Below, piece by piece: positions 53,050 to 62,102 of a stretch of DNA of 64,000 nt. Source of the stretch: Spirosoma rhododendri (GTDB taxonomy: Bacteria; Bacteroidota; Bacteroidia; Cytophagales; Spirosomataceae); contig NZ_CP051677.1 in NCBI RefSeq assembly GCF_012849055.1, forward strand, positions 558,001-622,000. Direction: 5' to 3'. The translations under genes and the position numbers were made by a program. Within the stretch, counting starts at the first letter, position 1. Every line of letters starts with the position of its first letter. Under the pieces are notes generated by a model. It searched no databases, was not told where the DNA came from, and was given only the letters and a program-made list of their open reading frames with translations.

Positions 53050-53447
53050 ATGAAAAAACTGCTCGGACTTCTTTTTGCCTCCGCAGCGCTGGCAACGGCT
53101 TCTGTCGACGCTAACGCCCAAGCCCCTGCTGGCGACATTCCAGCCGACATGAACGCGCTGATGACTAAGTACACCTGTATTGCCTGTCACCGGCCAAACC
53201 AACGTCTGGTTGGTCCAGCCTACGCCGACGTTGCGAAGAAGAACTATTCGAACGAAGAAATCGTCAACCTGATCTATAATCCAGTTCCTGCTCACTGGCC
53301 GGGTTACCCCCGATGGCTGCGATGAAGCAGGTACCGAAGGAAGACGCCATGAAACTGGCCGTCTGGATCAACTCGCTGGACGGTGACGCCAAAAAATCGT
53401 CGACCAAGAAAACGACCACGACCAAGAAGACCACGAAAAAAGCGTAG
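53050..53447 (+). pseudogene. c-type cytochrome, interrupted by a 1-nt frameshift
   Basis: A small periplasmic cytochrome c with a signal peptide (1-24, ending ANAQ), haem-binding CIACH motif, and LVGPAYADVAKK. The frame then derails after PAHWPGYP: the true continuation is MAAMKQVPKEDAMKLAVWINSL, supplying the axial methionine, and a Lys/Thr-rich tail ending KKTTKKA at 53447. Inserting one C in the C5 run at 53307-53311 restores a protein of about 132 residues. As written, the product stops at 53325 and lacks the methionine ligand. Confidence 0.86.
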
Positions 53448-53465
53448 TCAATCAGTCTCTTTGTT

Positions 53466-53503
53466 AACACCGAAGCCTTTCCGCAGGGAAAGGCTTCGGT
53501 GTT
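53466..53503 (+). terminator. Terminator after the cytochrome c gene
   Basis: A 17-bp perfect stem (53466-53482 with 53487-53503, AACACCGAAGCC...) and 4-nt loop ending in T4. Confidence 0.88.
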
Positions 53504-53544
53504 TTATAGCACGATATAGTACATCTATCTATTATATTCACTTA

Positions 53545-53973
53545 ATGACACCGGAAAAGCGACTCGACCAGATTGAACCTGTGATAGCAGACACTGCTCA
53601 GAAAGTAGACCGTCTGGTTGAAACAACGGGCCGTATCGCGGTCGAAGTATCAAAAATACCCGCTCAAGAGCGCTCCATTGCGCTCACAGCGAAAGGATTG
53701 GCTGATCTGACACAAATTACTGCCAGACGATTCGACAATGTTGATCAGCGATTTGACGGCATTGACCAACGTCTTGATGCTATGGACCAACGGTTTGACG
53801 GCATTGATCAGCGGTTCGAGGGCGTAAATCAGCAGTTAGATCAGCTTCAACAGGATACCGGCGACCTCAAACAAGGACAAAGCAGTCTTGAGCAGGGGCA
53901 GCAGCAGATTATCCAGCAGTTAAGCCAGCTTCAGCAAGTTATTATCCAGATGATGGGCAACCGGCCTTCCTGA
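53545..53973 (+). CDS. Coiled-coil protein with DQRFDGI heptad repeats
   Basis: A 142-residue soluble protein, coiled-coil over most of its length. Residues about 66-100 contain five consecutive 7-residue repeats (DQRFDGI, DQRLDAM, DQRFDGI, DQRFEGV, NQQLDQL), and the C-terminus is Gln-rich (LEQGQQQIIQQL). Such repeats occur in phage tail-related and chromosome/transport-associated coiled coils, but no function can be assigned. The ATG at 53545 is preferred since upstream codons overlap the cytochrome gene and terminator. Confidence 0.72.
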   Translation: MTPEKRLDQIEPVIADTAQKVDRLVETTGRIAVEVSKIPAQERSIALTAKGLADLTQITARRFDNVDQRFDGIDQRLDAMDQRFDGIDQRFEGVNQQLDQLQQDTGDLKQGQSSLEQGQQQIIQQLSQLQQVIIQMMGNRPS

Positions 53974-53977
53974 TTGA

Positions 53978-55576
53978 CTACGCTACGCGCTTTCCTTCCA
54001 GCACCGGCCGGTCATCTTTCGTCGATGGATTAATAATAGCCAAGCTCTTCTTGAAGTCAACCTGTACGCCGTCGTCACTAAACCGGCACGTCACGGTTTC
54101 GTAGTGGGCCGTTTCGATGAAGCGCCAGATCATCGAAAAGGTGTTGGCATCGGCCCAGGTACCGGTAGCGGCAATTGGCGTTATCGTTTCGCCGGGTACG
54201 CTGGTCGGCACCAGCTTAAGCGGAATCAGCGACAGCGTCGTTTGTCCTAGTCGCCACTCGCTCAGGCCGCACAGCACATCACGCTCCCCTTTTTCATCGA
54301 CCATCGTGAAGCGCGCTTCGTTGGGCCGGAATGCCAGCGACACCGACTTGATGCCCATACTGTTGCTGGCGACGTCGTATTTTTTACCACTAACCTCCGC
54401 CTGTCGGGGCGACGCCTGCCCCGTTGGCGGCATAAACGACAAACCCGCCAGTTGCTGCTTCAACTGCTGCTGGGTGGCTTTCGGTGTTTTGCTTAGCTCT
54501 TTGCCCTGTACGGCGGGGAGAATGTGGCTCCAGACCTGATTCAGAATCCCCTGCATATCGCCCGTTTCTGACGTGATCGCCACAACCGTGTCCTGCTCTG
54601 GCATCACGATGCAGAACTGACCGAACGCGCCGTCGCCCCGGTAGGCGTTGTGTCGGCACCGCCAGAACTGGTAGCCGTAGCCCTGTATCCAGTCGTTTAC
54701 ATCAGCACCGCCTTTGCCACCCGTCGACTGCGCGTGTGATGAGGTTGCGTCAGCAACCCAGGACTCCGACAGGAGTTGTTTGCCCTGCCACTTGCCTTTC
54801 TGCAAATACAGTTGCCCAAACTTGGCAATGTCTTCCGTATGAACGCGCAGGCCCCAGCCGCCCGTATCCACACCGGTCGGGTCGGTTTCCCAATCGGCCC
54901 CGCTGATACCTAGCGGATCGAACAGGCGCGGTTTCAGATAGTCGAGTACGGGCTGCCCCGTTTTGAGTTGAACGATATCCGACAGCATGTACGTTGCTCC
55001 GCTGTTATAGACGAAGTGCGTGCCGGACTTGTGATCGACCGGCTGCGCCAGAAACGCCTTTGCCCAATCCTTGTCGGCCGACGTCAGCATCTGTGGCGTC
55101 GTATCTTTATCGTGTCCAGTGCTCATCGTCAGCAGGTCGCGCACGCACATAGCCGCCAGATTCGGGCTAATGGCTACGGGTACTTTACCTGGAAAAAACG
55201 ACACGACCTTATCATCAAGCGACAGTTTTTTTTCCGCAACAGCCATACCGACCGCCGTCGACGTGAAGCTTTTGCTGAGCGAATACAGCGTATGTTTCAG
55301 CGGTGCCGCGTAGGGAGACCACCAGCCTTCGGCCACAACCTGTCCGTGCCGCACAACCATAAGACTGTGCAGGTTCAGGTTTGCTTTTTCAACGGCATTC
55401 ACAAAGTCGATCAGCCCCTGCGAGGTTACGCCCTGCGCTTCGGGCAGGCTACGGGGCAACCCCGCCGTACGGGTCGGTACGAGCGCCGTTGGAAAGGCGC
55501 TGGCGGTATTCGTTAGCGTAAAACCGGCTGCGCCGATGCCAAGCTGAAGGAGAAACTGTCTGCGGGTCGTGAACAT
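53978..55576 (-). CDS. Serine hydrolase of the beta-lactamase (class C) family, Tat-exported
   Basis: A 532-residue periplasmic protein. The N-terminus TTRRQFLLQLGIGAAGF is a twin-arginine signal. The beta-lactamase/transpeptidase core has the SxxK motif S99-L-S-K102 in LYSLSKSFTS and a YNS tyrosine motif (HFVYNSGATYML); a KTG-like third motif is not obvious. A C-terminal domain of about 140 residues follows. Members act as esterases, D-aminopeptidases or carboxypeptidases; the substrate is unknown. The ATG at 55576 begins the Tat signal. It is convergent with the coiled-coil gene, with 4 bases between stops. Confidence 0.86.
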   Translation of the reverse strand: MFTTRRQFLLQLGIGAAGFTLTNTASAFPTALVPTRTAGLPRSLPEAQGVTSQGLIDFVNAVEKANLNLHSLMVVRHGQVVAEGWWSPYAAPLKHTLYSLSKSFTSTAVGMAVAEKKLSLDDKVVSFFPGKVPVAISPNLAAMCVRDLLTMSTGHDKDTTPQMLTSADKDWAKAFLAQPVDHKSGTHFVYNSGATYMLSDIVQLKTGQPVLDYLKPRLFDPLGISGADWETDPTGVDTGGWGLRVHTEDIAKFGQLYLQKGKWQGKQLLSESWVADATSSHAQSTGGKGGADVNDWIQGYGYQFWRCRHNAYRGDGAFGQFCIVMPEQDTVVAITSETGDMQGILNQVWSHILPAVQGKELSKTPKATQQQLKQQLAGLSFMPPTGQASPRQAEVSGKKYDVASNSMGIKSVSLAFRPNEARFTMVDEKGERDVLCGLSEWRLGQTTLSLIPLKLVPTSVPGETITPIAATGTWADANTFSMIWRFIETAHYETVTCRFSDDGVQVDFKKSLAIINPSTKDDRPVLEGKRVA

Positions 55577-55748
55577 ACATGACAAAGGGGAAGCCCGGTG
55601 GTTTCTAACCGATTTATGTCCCACTAAACCAGTTATTCGATTTTGTACCCAAAAACCTGATACGGCTGATAACAAAAGGTCTTGACACAAGGATTACTCA
55701 ACGACACTCACGACGAGCGTCAAAACTCAACGTCAATTTTTGCAACCA

Positions 55749-56618
55749 ATGGCACAAGTAGAAGAACGGCCTACAGCCGACGAACTCAAAACCGCAGTAC
55801 AGGATTTTCCGGCCATTCAGGCCAAGATGACCCCCGAGCCACAGAGCGATCTGTCGGGTTATAATGCCGCCGGAAAACTAGCCGGTAAAGTGGCAATCGT
55901 TACGGGTGCAGACAGTGGTATCGGTCGGGCGGTAGCCGTAGCCTTCGCGAAAGAAGGCGCCAACGTCACCAACGTTTATCTGGCCGAAGAAGAGGAAGAC
56001 GCTGCCGAAACCAAGCGGATGGTTGAGCAATATGGTGTGACCTGTCTCAACATTCCATCGGACGTACGCAGCAAAGCGAAATGTCAGGAAATTGTTGATC
56101 AAACGATCAGCCAGTTTGGTAAAGTAAATATTCTGGTCAACAACGCAGCTTATCAGCACATTGTCGAGAAGATCACCGACATCACCGAAGAGCAGCTCCG
56201 CCGGACGTTCGACACCAACATCCTTGGGTATTTCTTCATGGTGCAGGCCGTTGTACCGCACCTGACCGAAGGCGACACGATCATCAACACAGGTAGCATC
56301 GTTGGTAAGCAGGGTGAGCCAAAACTGGTCGATTACGCGTCGACGAAGGGAGCCATTCACGCGTTCACGATGTCGCTGGCTACGCAGTTAGGGGAACAAA
56401 AAATCCGGGTGAATGCTGTACTGCCCGGACCGATCTATACGCCGTTCCTGCCGGGTGCGGGTATGGGCCCCGATGGTGTCAAGCAGGCGGCTTCCAAAAC
56501 GATCCTGCAACGCCCCGGCCAACCCGATGAACTGGCACCGGCTTATGTACTGCTGGCCTCGCAGGATGGTAGCTACATCACCGGCAGCCTCCTCGACGTC
56601 AACGGCGGCAACGCGTAA
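55749..56618 (+). CDS. SDR-family oxidoreductase, YghA/YhdF-like (paralogue 3)
   Basis: A 289-residue SDR related to the tandem pair at 50.2-51.9 kb: N-terminal extension with PAIQAKMTPEPQSDLSG, cofactor motif TGADSGIG, NNAA and YASTK. The ATG at 55749 is preferred to a TTG three codons earlier. It stands alone and is convergent with the Uma2 gene across a repeat-filled gap. Confidence 0.88.
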   Translation: MAQVEERPTADELKTAVQDFPAIQAKMTPEPQSDLSGYNAAGKLAGKVAIVTGADSGIGRAVAVAFAKEGANVTNVYLAEEEEDAAETKRMVEQYGVTCLNIPSDVRSKAKCQEIVDQTISQFGKVNILVNNAAYQHIVEKITDITEEQLRRTFDTNILGYFFMVQAVVPHLTEGDTIINTGSIVGKQGEPKLVDYASTKGAIHAFTMSLATQLGEQKIRVNAVLPGPIYTPFLPGAGMGPDGVKQAASKTILQRPGQPDELAPAYVLLASQDGSYITGSLLDVNGGNA

Positions 56619-56621
56619 CCG

Positions 56622-56818
56622 CTGATTGTTCTGAACTGTGATTGTCTTGAACTGTGATTTTTGTGATTACGTTGATGGACTATGATTCTGAAAAGAGAAA
56701 TCAGGGCAATCAATAAATCATAAAAATCACAGTTCAAGATTATCTGAACTGTAATTTTTATGATCACGCTGATGAACTGTGATTTGAAGAATCAGCGAAA
56801 TCACAAAAATCACACGGG
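56622..56818. repeat. Quasi-tandem and inverted repeat (AACTGTGATTTTTGTGATT type)
   Basis: About 200 bp built from variants of TGAACTGTGATTTTT(A/G)TGATCACG..TGATG in both orientations; the inverted copies read AATCA(T/C)AAAAATCACAGTTCA. It fills the space between convergent genes and could fold into several alternative hairpins. Confidence 0.75.
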
Positions 56819-56837
56819 GCCGCCCGGCGGCTCAAAA

Positions 56838-57404
56838 TTACTCAACCGTTATGCCGCGCTTCTGTAGATAAGCACCGACGTTGAACTGCTGACCGTCCAT
56901 GAGTTCAATGTTCCGCGACCAGTCAATCGTTTCGATAAGGTCATTCGTGGCCACGATGACGACGCGTGCGTCGGTCAGCACCCAGATCACTTTTTCAACA
57001 CCGAAGTCGAGAAGTTTGCGGGTTTTGCGGTAGATATAGCTCGTTTCACTGGTATCGGCCGCATCGATGTTGATATCGACTTCGATAGCAATGCGGGGTG
57101 GCACATCAGCGTACTTTTTTGAAATACTTGACGGCGGTAACACGGCCTGATCGTAGATAGCCACGTCGTTTACCAAATTACTCCGGTGATCGATATGCAC
57201 GCCCGGCTTGTTGACCAGCACAAAATACCGGTCTTCACTGGTGAACATAGAAATCATCTTTATCAGGTAATAGCTAATAACAGACTGAAGTGTGCTGGTG
57301 CCCTTGATCTCTTCCAACGTTTTTTTTTCGGCAACAACGTCCCGATACCCTTTCCGATAAAAGGGCTTTCCATCAATCGTCTCATAGATGAGAGACTCCA
57401 GCAT
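56838..57404 (-). CDS. Uma2-family (PD-(D/E)XK-like) protein
   Basis: A 188-residue protein of the Uma2/DUF820 family, which shares the restriction-endonuclease-like fold. The core motifs are NDVAIYD (first acid), PRIAIEVDI (second acid plus Glu) and a following YRKTRKLLDFGVEKVIWV. The family is abundant in Bacteroidota and cyanobacteria, and its nuclease role is unproven. The start at 57404 fits the conserved N-terminus. Genomic context gives no clue to its role. Confidence 0.83.
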   Translation of the reverse strand: MLESLIYETIDGKPFYRKGYRDVVAEKKTLEEIKGTSTLQSVISYYLIKMISMFTSEDRYFVLVNKPGVHIDHRSNLVNDVAIYDQAVLPPSSISKKYADVPPRIAIEVDINIDAADTSETSYIYRKTRKLLDFGVEKVIWVLTDARVVIVATNDLIETIDWSRNIELMDGQQFNVGAYLQKRGITVE

Positions 57405-57478
57405 CTTTTTCGCCTAGATTGACACTGACTGAGTTAATCGGCGGGTCGTTGCTGCTGTCGTTGCCATATCCGTACGCG

Positions 57479-58303
57479 CTAGGATTCAGTTTGAATAACT
57501 ATACTCCGCTGACGGACGGCTTCGTATAATACGACGCCCGTCGCGACGGATACGTTAAGCGAGCCGACACTGCCCAGCAGGGGAATCTTCACGTTGGTGT
57601 CGGCCATGCGCAGGAGTTCGGGCGAGATACCGTCTTCCTCCGAACCCATGATAATCGCCATTGGGCCGGTCAGGTCGGTGGTGCGCTCGTAGAGGTCACG
57701 GGCCGATTTTTCGGTACAGGCCACGATCGTGATGCCTGACTCCTGTAAGTATTTTACCGTTTCTGTCAGGTCGGGTTCGCGGCAGACGGATATGTGGTTC
57801 AGTGCCCCCGACGATGTTTTCATCGCGTCGGAGTTAATGGCAGCGGCACCCCGGCCCGGTATCACGATGCACTGCACCCCGGTACATTCGGCCGTACGGG
57901 CGATCGCTCCGAAATTACGGACGTCGGTAATACGGTCGAGGAGCAGGAAAAACGGGGTTTCACCGCGCTCGTACACGTCAGCAATGACGTTCGACAGCTT
58001 GACGTACTGCACCTGCGCAATCAGGCAGACGACGCCCTGGTGGTTCTTGCGCGTCAGGCGGTCGAGCCGTTCGGGTGGTACGCGCTGTATCGTCACCCGC
58101 TTTTGAAACGCCAGATTCTGAATATCAGGGTTGCTCAGCCCCTTCTCCATATATAGCTTGTCGATCTGCTGATCGGAGCGCAGTGTTTCCAGTACGGACT
58201 GAATACCGAATACCATCTCATCCGGGTTTGGGCCGGTCTGAGCGGGTTTGTTATACTGCTTATAGTTGGGGCGATTTACTCGCGAATTGCGCCGGTTCTC
58301 CAT
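57479..58303 (-). CDS. rlmB: 23S rRNA 2'-O-methyltransferase RlmB-like (SpoU/TrmH family)
   Basis: This methyltransferase is expected to modify G2251 of 23S rRNA. The 274-residue protein has an N-terminal substrate-binding domain (VFGIQSVLETLRS, DKLYMEKGLS) and a C-terminal SPOUT knot with motif 1 DRITDVRNFGAIARTAE, motif 2 IIMGSEEDGIS and motif 3 IPLLGSVGSLNVSVATGV. A basic N-terminal extension of about 25 residues precedes the family core. It overlaps the end of the GWxTD gene by 28 bases, so the two are probably translated together. Confidence 0.9.
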   Translation of the reverse strand: MENRRNSRVNRPNYKQYNKPAQTGPNPDEMVFGIQSVLETLRSDQQIDKLYMEKGLSNPDIQNLAFQKRVTIQRVPPERLDRLTRKNHQGVVCLIAQVQYVKLSNVIADVYERGETPFFLLLDRITDVRNFGAIARTAECTGVQCIVIPGRGAAAINSDAMKTSSGALNHISVCREPDLTETVKYLQESGITIVACTEKSARDLYERTTDLTGPMAIIMGSEEDGISPELLRMADTNVKIPLLGSVGSLNVSVATGVVLYEAVRQRSIVIQTES

Positions 58304-59664
58304 GCTTCGACAATCGGGTACCAGACGGGTTGGTACTCCATGAAGCGCACCAGTTCGTAATGATCCTCGACAAATTGATTCGATTTTTTGGTAAAGGTAA
58401 AGTTAATCTCCGACACGTTTGGCCGTCGATTGTATACCCATACTTCCCGTTCACGGTTGCGCTGAATGCGGTCGGGTGGGCCGAGCACGATATAGATCAT
58501 GCCTTTGTCGGTTTTCCAGCCTTCCTTGTACGTCGTAAACAAGCGGTTGGCGTCTTCCACCCGGTCGTAATACGCCTTGATCGTGCGCCGGGCCGTCTCT
58601 TCATTGCCCGACATCAGACTTAACCAGTACCGGTCGAGGGCTTTCTTGGTGTCCTGCGCCTGCGTCATCTCGTTGATTTCGCTGCTCGTGCTCATGTACA
58701 GCACGGGCCGGATCAGCTTCTCCGGCCGGGTCATTTTCGGAAAGCGATTGTCAGTCACTACCAGCCCGATACCGTTGTCGGCGGTCGTATCTTCAGTGAA
58801 GTAGTACAGTCCTTCTCTGGGTAGCGAAAACGGCTGATTGGTCGTAATCGTCAGCGTCGAATCAACCACGAGTGACTTGGGGGCCGGACGGGCGGAGGTG
58901 TTCATCGGCGAGGAAGCCGCTTCGAAATCGTGCCGGTAGCGAACACCGTACAACGTTTTCTTCGTATTCGCCAGATCGCTCAGCTGAATCATGTCGCCCG
59001 CGTTGACATAGTTGCGTAGCTCAACCTCCTGCCCCGTTGCGTTCGTCAGGGCGAAGCGGTCGCTAAGCCGGAAATTCCGGAACCGGAGCGGCAAATCATT
59101 GCGGGCCTTATTGCCGCTGGCAATTTCCGTAACCTCCGTCAGCAGTACAGCATTAGCCAGATCGGTGCGGTTGGCGGGGCGCTTTACGTCGAACGCAATA
59201 GTCAGGTGGTTACCCTGCTTTTTGACGGTCTGTCCGTCGAGCGGAATGTTGCCGTAGCCCAACCGTTCGCGGTTGTTATAATCCGGATACATCACGTAGG
59301 CTATCTGAAAATGCTCGGCAAACTGCGCAGGGTCAGCCTGCCCGCCTTCCGGCTTCTGCGCTGTCATATCAAGTATGACATGCAGCGTCGTGCTATCAAT
59401 AGCCAGAAACTTACCCTTGATCGAGGTGACCGACCAGCCCGACGAGCGATCAGCCACGGTCGGCGCGGCAGCCGGAGCGTCGACCGTACGCGGAGGAGCC
59501 GTTGACGGCGACGATAAGGTAGCCGCTCTGGGCTGGGTGCTGGTCGGACGCGACGCTTCGGTGCGGGCTTCATAGGCCGTATTGACGCGTTGCTGCTGCG
59601 TTTTTTTCATCGACCCACAGGCCGACAGGCTTAGTATAATCAGGCCGTAAAAGAGCGTTCGCAT
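58276..59664 (-). CDS. GWxTD domain-containing lipoprotein
   Basis: A 462-residue protein with lipobox LSAC (signal 1-16). A disordered Ser/Thr/Pro/Ala region (about 20-75) and a long beta-rich central part follow. The C-terminal GWxTD domain (about 360-460) contains LDRYWLSLMSGNEETARRTI and GWKTDKGMIYIVLGPPD. The domain is common in Bacteroidota and of unknown function; family members are outer-membrane-associated. The ATG at 59664 is fixed by the signal peptide. It is upstream of and overlaps rlmB. Confidence 0.88.
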   Translation of the reverse strand: MRTLFYGLIILSLSACGSMKKTQQQRVNTAYEARTEASRPTSTQPRAATLSSPSTAPPRTVDAPAAAPTVADRSSGWSVTSIKGKFLAIDSTTLHVILDMTAQKPEGGQADPAQFAEHFQIAYVMYPDYNNRERLGYGNIPLDGQTVKKQGNHLTIAFDVKRPANRTDLANAVLLTEVTEIASGNKARNDLPLRFRNFRLSDRFALTNATGQEVELRNYVNAGDMIQLSDLANTKKTLYGVRYRHDFEAASSPMNTSARPAPKSLVVDSTLTITTNQPFSLPREGLYYFTEDTTADNGIGLVVTDNRFPKMTRPEKLIRPVLYMSTSSEINEMTQAQDTKKALDRYWLSLMSGNEETARRTIKAYYDRVEDANRLFTTYKEGWKTDKGMIYIVLGPPDRIQRNREREVWVYNRRPNVSEINFTFTKKSNQFVEDHYELVRFMEYQPVWYPIVEAWRTGAIRE

Positions 59665-59840
59665 AACTGGTAGTGGGGAATCAACCTCAGTGAGCCGTCG
59701 ACCGGATAACGGTATCAACTCGTTGTCTATAACGAAAAAAGCAGGCGGTTCCGCTTATCGGGTGCCGCCATTTTTACGACTACCCGAGCCAGTCGAACCC
59801 CGTTTCGGCACTCACCGTTTTCTTTGCCCCTGCAAAAGAG

Positions 59841-59848
59841 TATTTTTG
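59841..59848 (+). promoter_or_regulatory. Predicted -7 box for the methyltransferase at 59914
   Basis: TATTTTTG, an exact TAnnTTTG match, 65 bases before the start. A TTTG at 59823 is too close (14 bp) to serve as a standard -33 element. Confidence 0.5.
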
Positions 59849-59913
59849 TCGCTTAATTACAAGCGCATCAGCAGGGAACGTCCTGCCACGCTGCGTTTTT
59901 CCGACTGTTAGCA

Positions 59914-60681
59914 ATGTACAAGACCACCGAGATTACCTCCGCCGAGATCGCTTCCGACAATCCCGTTCACCAGCGGCTGCTGTTTCCTTACGTTGAAGCG
60001 GCTCAGCTGGTTAGCGGTAATCTGCTCGAAATTGGCTGCGGCTGGGGTCGTGGTCTCGAACTACTGACCAAAGCGGCCGACCATTATACGGGCATCGACA
60101 AAAATGCGGATCTGATTGCGGCCCTCAGCGCCGAATACCCACAGTCGACGTTCATTGCGGCCAACATCCCGCCCCTGTCGAACCTGCCCGATAACACCTT
60201 CGATTTTATCGTGACCTTTCAGGTGATCGAGCACATCGAAAACGACGATCTGTTTGTAAAGGAAGCGCATCGCGTCCTGAAACCGGGTGGTAAGCTGCTG
60301 CTAACGACGGTCAACAAAACGTTTTCGCTCACGCGCAACCCCTGGCACGTACGGGAATACTACGCCGATGGACTGAAAACGCTGATGCGGAAGTACTTTC
60401 CGACGGTCGAAACGCGGGGCGTACACGGCAACGAGAAGGTGATGACCTACTACGAGCAGAACAAGGCATCGGTGAAGAAGCTGACCCGCTTCGACATTTT
60501 CAACCTGCAATACCGCCTGCCCCGCCGACTCCTGCAAGTACCTTACGACCTGATGAACCGCCTGAACCGCAACCGGCTGCACGAGGCCAGCGGTATTGCC
60601 GCCGAAATCGACTACACCGACTACCTCGTCAGCCGCGACCCCGCCGGTAGCCTCGACTTCTTCTACATCGCGACGAAGTAG
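59914..60681 (+). CDS. Class I SAM-dependent methyltransferase
   Basis: A 255-residue soluble methyltransferase with motif I LLEIGCGWGRGLELL, acidic motif II YTGIDKNADLI, and motif IV FDFIVTFQVIEHIEND, then the HRVLKPGGKLLLTTVN segment typical of the UbiE/Methyltransf_11 group. The C-terminal 70 residues are basic and helical. The substrate cannot be told. It is divergent from the GWxTD/rlmB unit. Confidence 0.86.
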   Translation: MYKTTEITSAEIASDNPVHQRLLFPYVEAAQLVSGNLLEIGCGWGRGLELLTKAADHYTGIDKNADLIAALSAEYPQSTFIAANIPPLSNLPDNTFDFIVTFQVIEHIENDDLFVKEAHRVLKPGGKLLLTTVNKTFSLTRNPWHVREYYADGLKTLMRKYFPTVETRGVHGNEKVMTYYEQNKASVKKLTRFDIFNLQYRLPRRLLQVPYDLMNRLNRNRLHEASGIAAEIDYTDYLVSRDPAGSLDFFYIATK

Positions 60682-60740
60682 ATTAACCGTCGCAATGAGT
60701 TTACTAGTAAGAGTATAGACTATCAAGTAAACTCAACGCC

Positions 60741-61322
60741 ATGAGACTGTTTTTGCTTACGCTGACGGCGATTCTGCTGTCGACTTTGTCGACATACGCT
60801 CAGTATTACCGGAACACGGGCCGGGTCGGTGTCGACTTTATGAGTCTTGATGCCCCCGACGACACGGGATTTCGCTACTGGGTCCGCTACGACCGCCACC
60901 TGGCACAGGACCGCATCGTTCTATCGGGTACGCTGGGCTACGCCAACGTAGCGAACCGCCGACAGTACACCCTGTCCACCCCCGTCATTTTCGACGGTCG
61001 CCCCCGGCAGCGGGTTACTGCCGATCTGACGCTCTCCTACGATTTCATCCGCAGCTATCGCCATGCACTACGGCTCGGCGGAGGGCTATCTGTCTGGTAC
61101 CGGCAGGACGACGTAGTTCGGCAAATCAGCCTGGTACCGGGCAACGCTCCGGCAATCGACCATGTCGAAATCAACGAAACAAACGTCGGCTATCACCTGA
61201 CTGCTGAGTACGAATACGCCCTGACAACCCGTGTTGTTGCCGCCGGCCGATTCGGGCTGGCTAACCTGGGCGAAGCTGGTATCAGCTCGCTAGTGGGCAT
61301 CAGCCTGGGCCGTCGCTTCTAA
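60741..61322 (+). CDS. Hypothetical secreted beta-barrel-like protein
   Basis: A 193-residue protein with a signal peptide (1-20, ending TYAQ). The mature part consists of alternating amphipathic strands (FRYWVRYDRHLAQDRIVLSGTLGYA, VTADLTLSYDFIRSYRHALRLGGGLSVWY, and a C-terminal GISLGRRF ending in Phe), as in small 8-strand outer membrane proteins. Function unknown. It is convergent with the next gene, with 3 bases between stops. Confidence 0.68.
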   Translation: MRLFLLTLTAILLSTLSTYAQYYRNTGRVGVDFMSLDAPDDTGFRYWVRYDRHLAQDRIVLSGTLGYANVANRRQYTLSTPVIFDGRPRQRVTADLTLSYDFIRSYRHALRLGGGLSVWYRQDDVVRQISLVPGNAPAIDHVEINETNVGYHLTAEYEYALTTRVVAAGRFGLANLGEAGISSLVGISLGRRF

Positions 61323-61325
61323 CGG

Positions 61326-62102
61326 TCAATAGGCCTCATACCAGTACGTTGTCACTTCGTCGATATAGACGCCGGTTTTGACGCGCCGGATGAGTAGTCC
61401 ACGGCTGTCGTGATAGTGAGTTGTGTTTTTCGTGATTACATTATTACGGTTAAACGAAGTGATGCCGGGGTAGACCGCGAAGAAATTTCGGTAGATGTTG
61501 AGCGCACCATCGAAGCGGGTGGTGTCCTGCGTGATGCGCGGCTCCGTCGTGTAAGCCGTCGTGCTCGTCAGACCGATCAGTGCGGCATTTCCATCGGTAA
61601 ACGTAAAGCTGTACATATCGCGGGCGTAGCGCGGTGCCGGGCCGGTGATGGTCAGCGTGGCAGGCAGGCCGTTGGCATCGTACACGTACTGATACACCTG
61701 CACCGGCTTGAGATGGTCGAAATCGGCCTGTGCTTTCGACTCGCTGACGGTCGAAAGCTGCCCGTTGGCATTGTAGGCGTATGTCCGGCGCGTGCCCGTC
61801 AACGGCCCATCGGCATCAATGGCAGGCTGCGTCAGTTGCCGGTCGACGTGGTCGATGTGAGTGGGTTGAGCGGGGTCGTAGTAGACAGTTGTCTGAGCGG
61901 TTGTCGGGCCGCTTGCCATCGTGTCGGGATAGTCGACAATGGAAGCCAGCCGCCCCTGCTCATCGTATCTGTACGTTATTGTCAGTTTAGACCCGTAGCC
62001 CGTTTGCGACGCCCGAACTACCCGATACTGCCGCAAGTCAGCGTCGTTGGCACAACAGCCAAACAGGGTGATTAGCAATAAGGCAGTTATGAGTTTAAAC
62101 AC
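61326..62102 (-). CDS. Lipoprotein with YD-like repeats
   Basis: A 258-residue lipoprotein (lipobox LFGCC in the signal 1-17) with three or more YD/RHS-like repeats: YRYDEQGRLASI, YAYNANGQLSTV and YVYDANGLPATL. Such repeats form beta-wrapped surfaces in RHS and toxin shell proteins, but here they are few and no toxin domain is present. The start is GTG at 62102, which lies inside the adjacent intergenic repeat. Confidence 0.7.
   Translation of the reverse strand: MFKLITALLLITLFGCCANDADLRQYRVVRASQTGYGSKLTITYRYDEQGRLASIVDYPDTMASGPTTAQTTVYYDPAQPTHIDHVDRQLTQPAIDADGPLTGTRRTYAYNANGQLSTVSESKAQADFDHLKPVQVYQYVYDANGLPATLTITGPAPRYARDMYSFTFTDGNAALIGLTSTTAYTTEPRITQDTTRFDGALNIYRNFFAVYPGITSFNRNNVITKNTTHYHDSRGLLIRRVKTGVYIDEVTTYWYEAY

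Noticed and set aside
53739..53843. Regular 21-nt repeats as a possible CRISPR array
   Set aside because: There are no spacers; the repeats are contiguous, in frame and encode heptads of a coiled coil.
61326..62102. RHS/YD-repeat toxin
   Set aside because: Only a few repeats, a lipoprotein signal and no toxin or immunity gene nearby.
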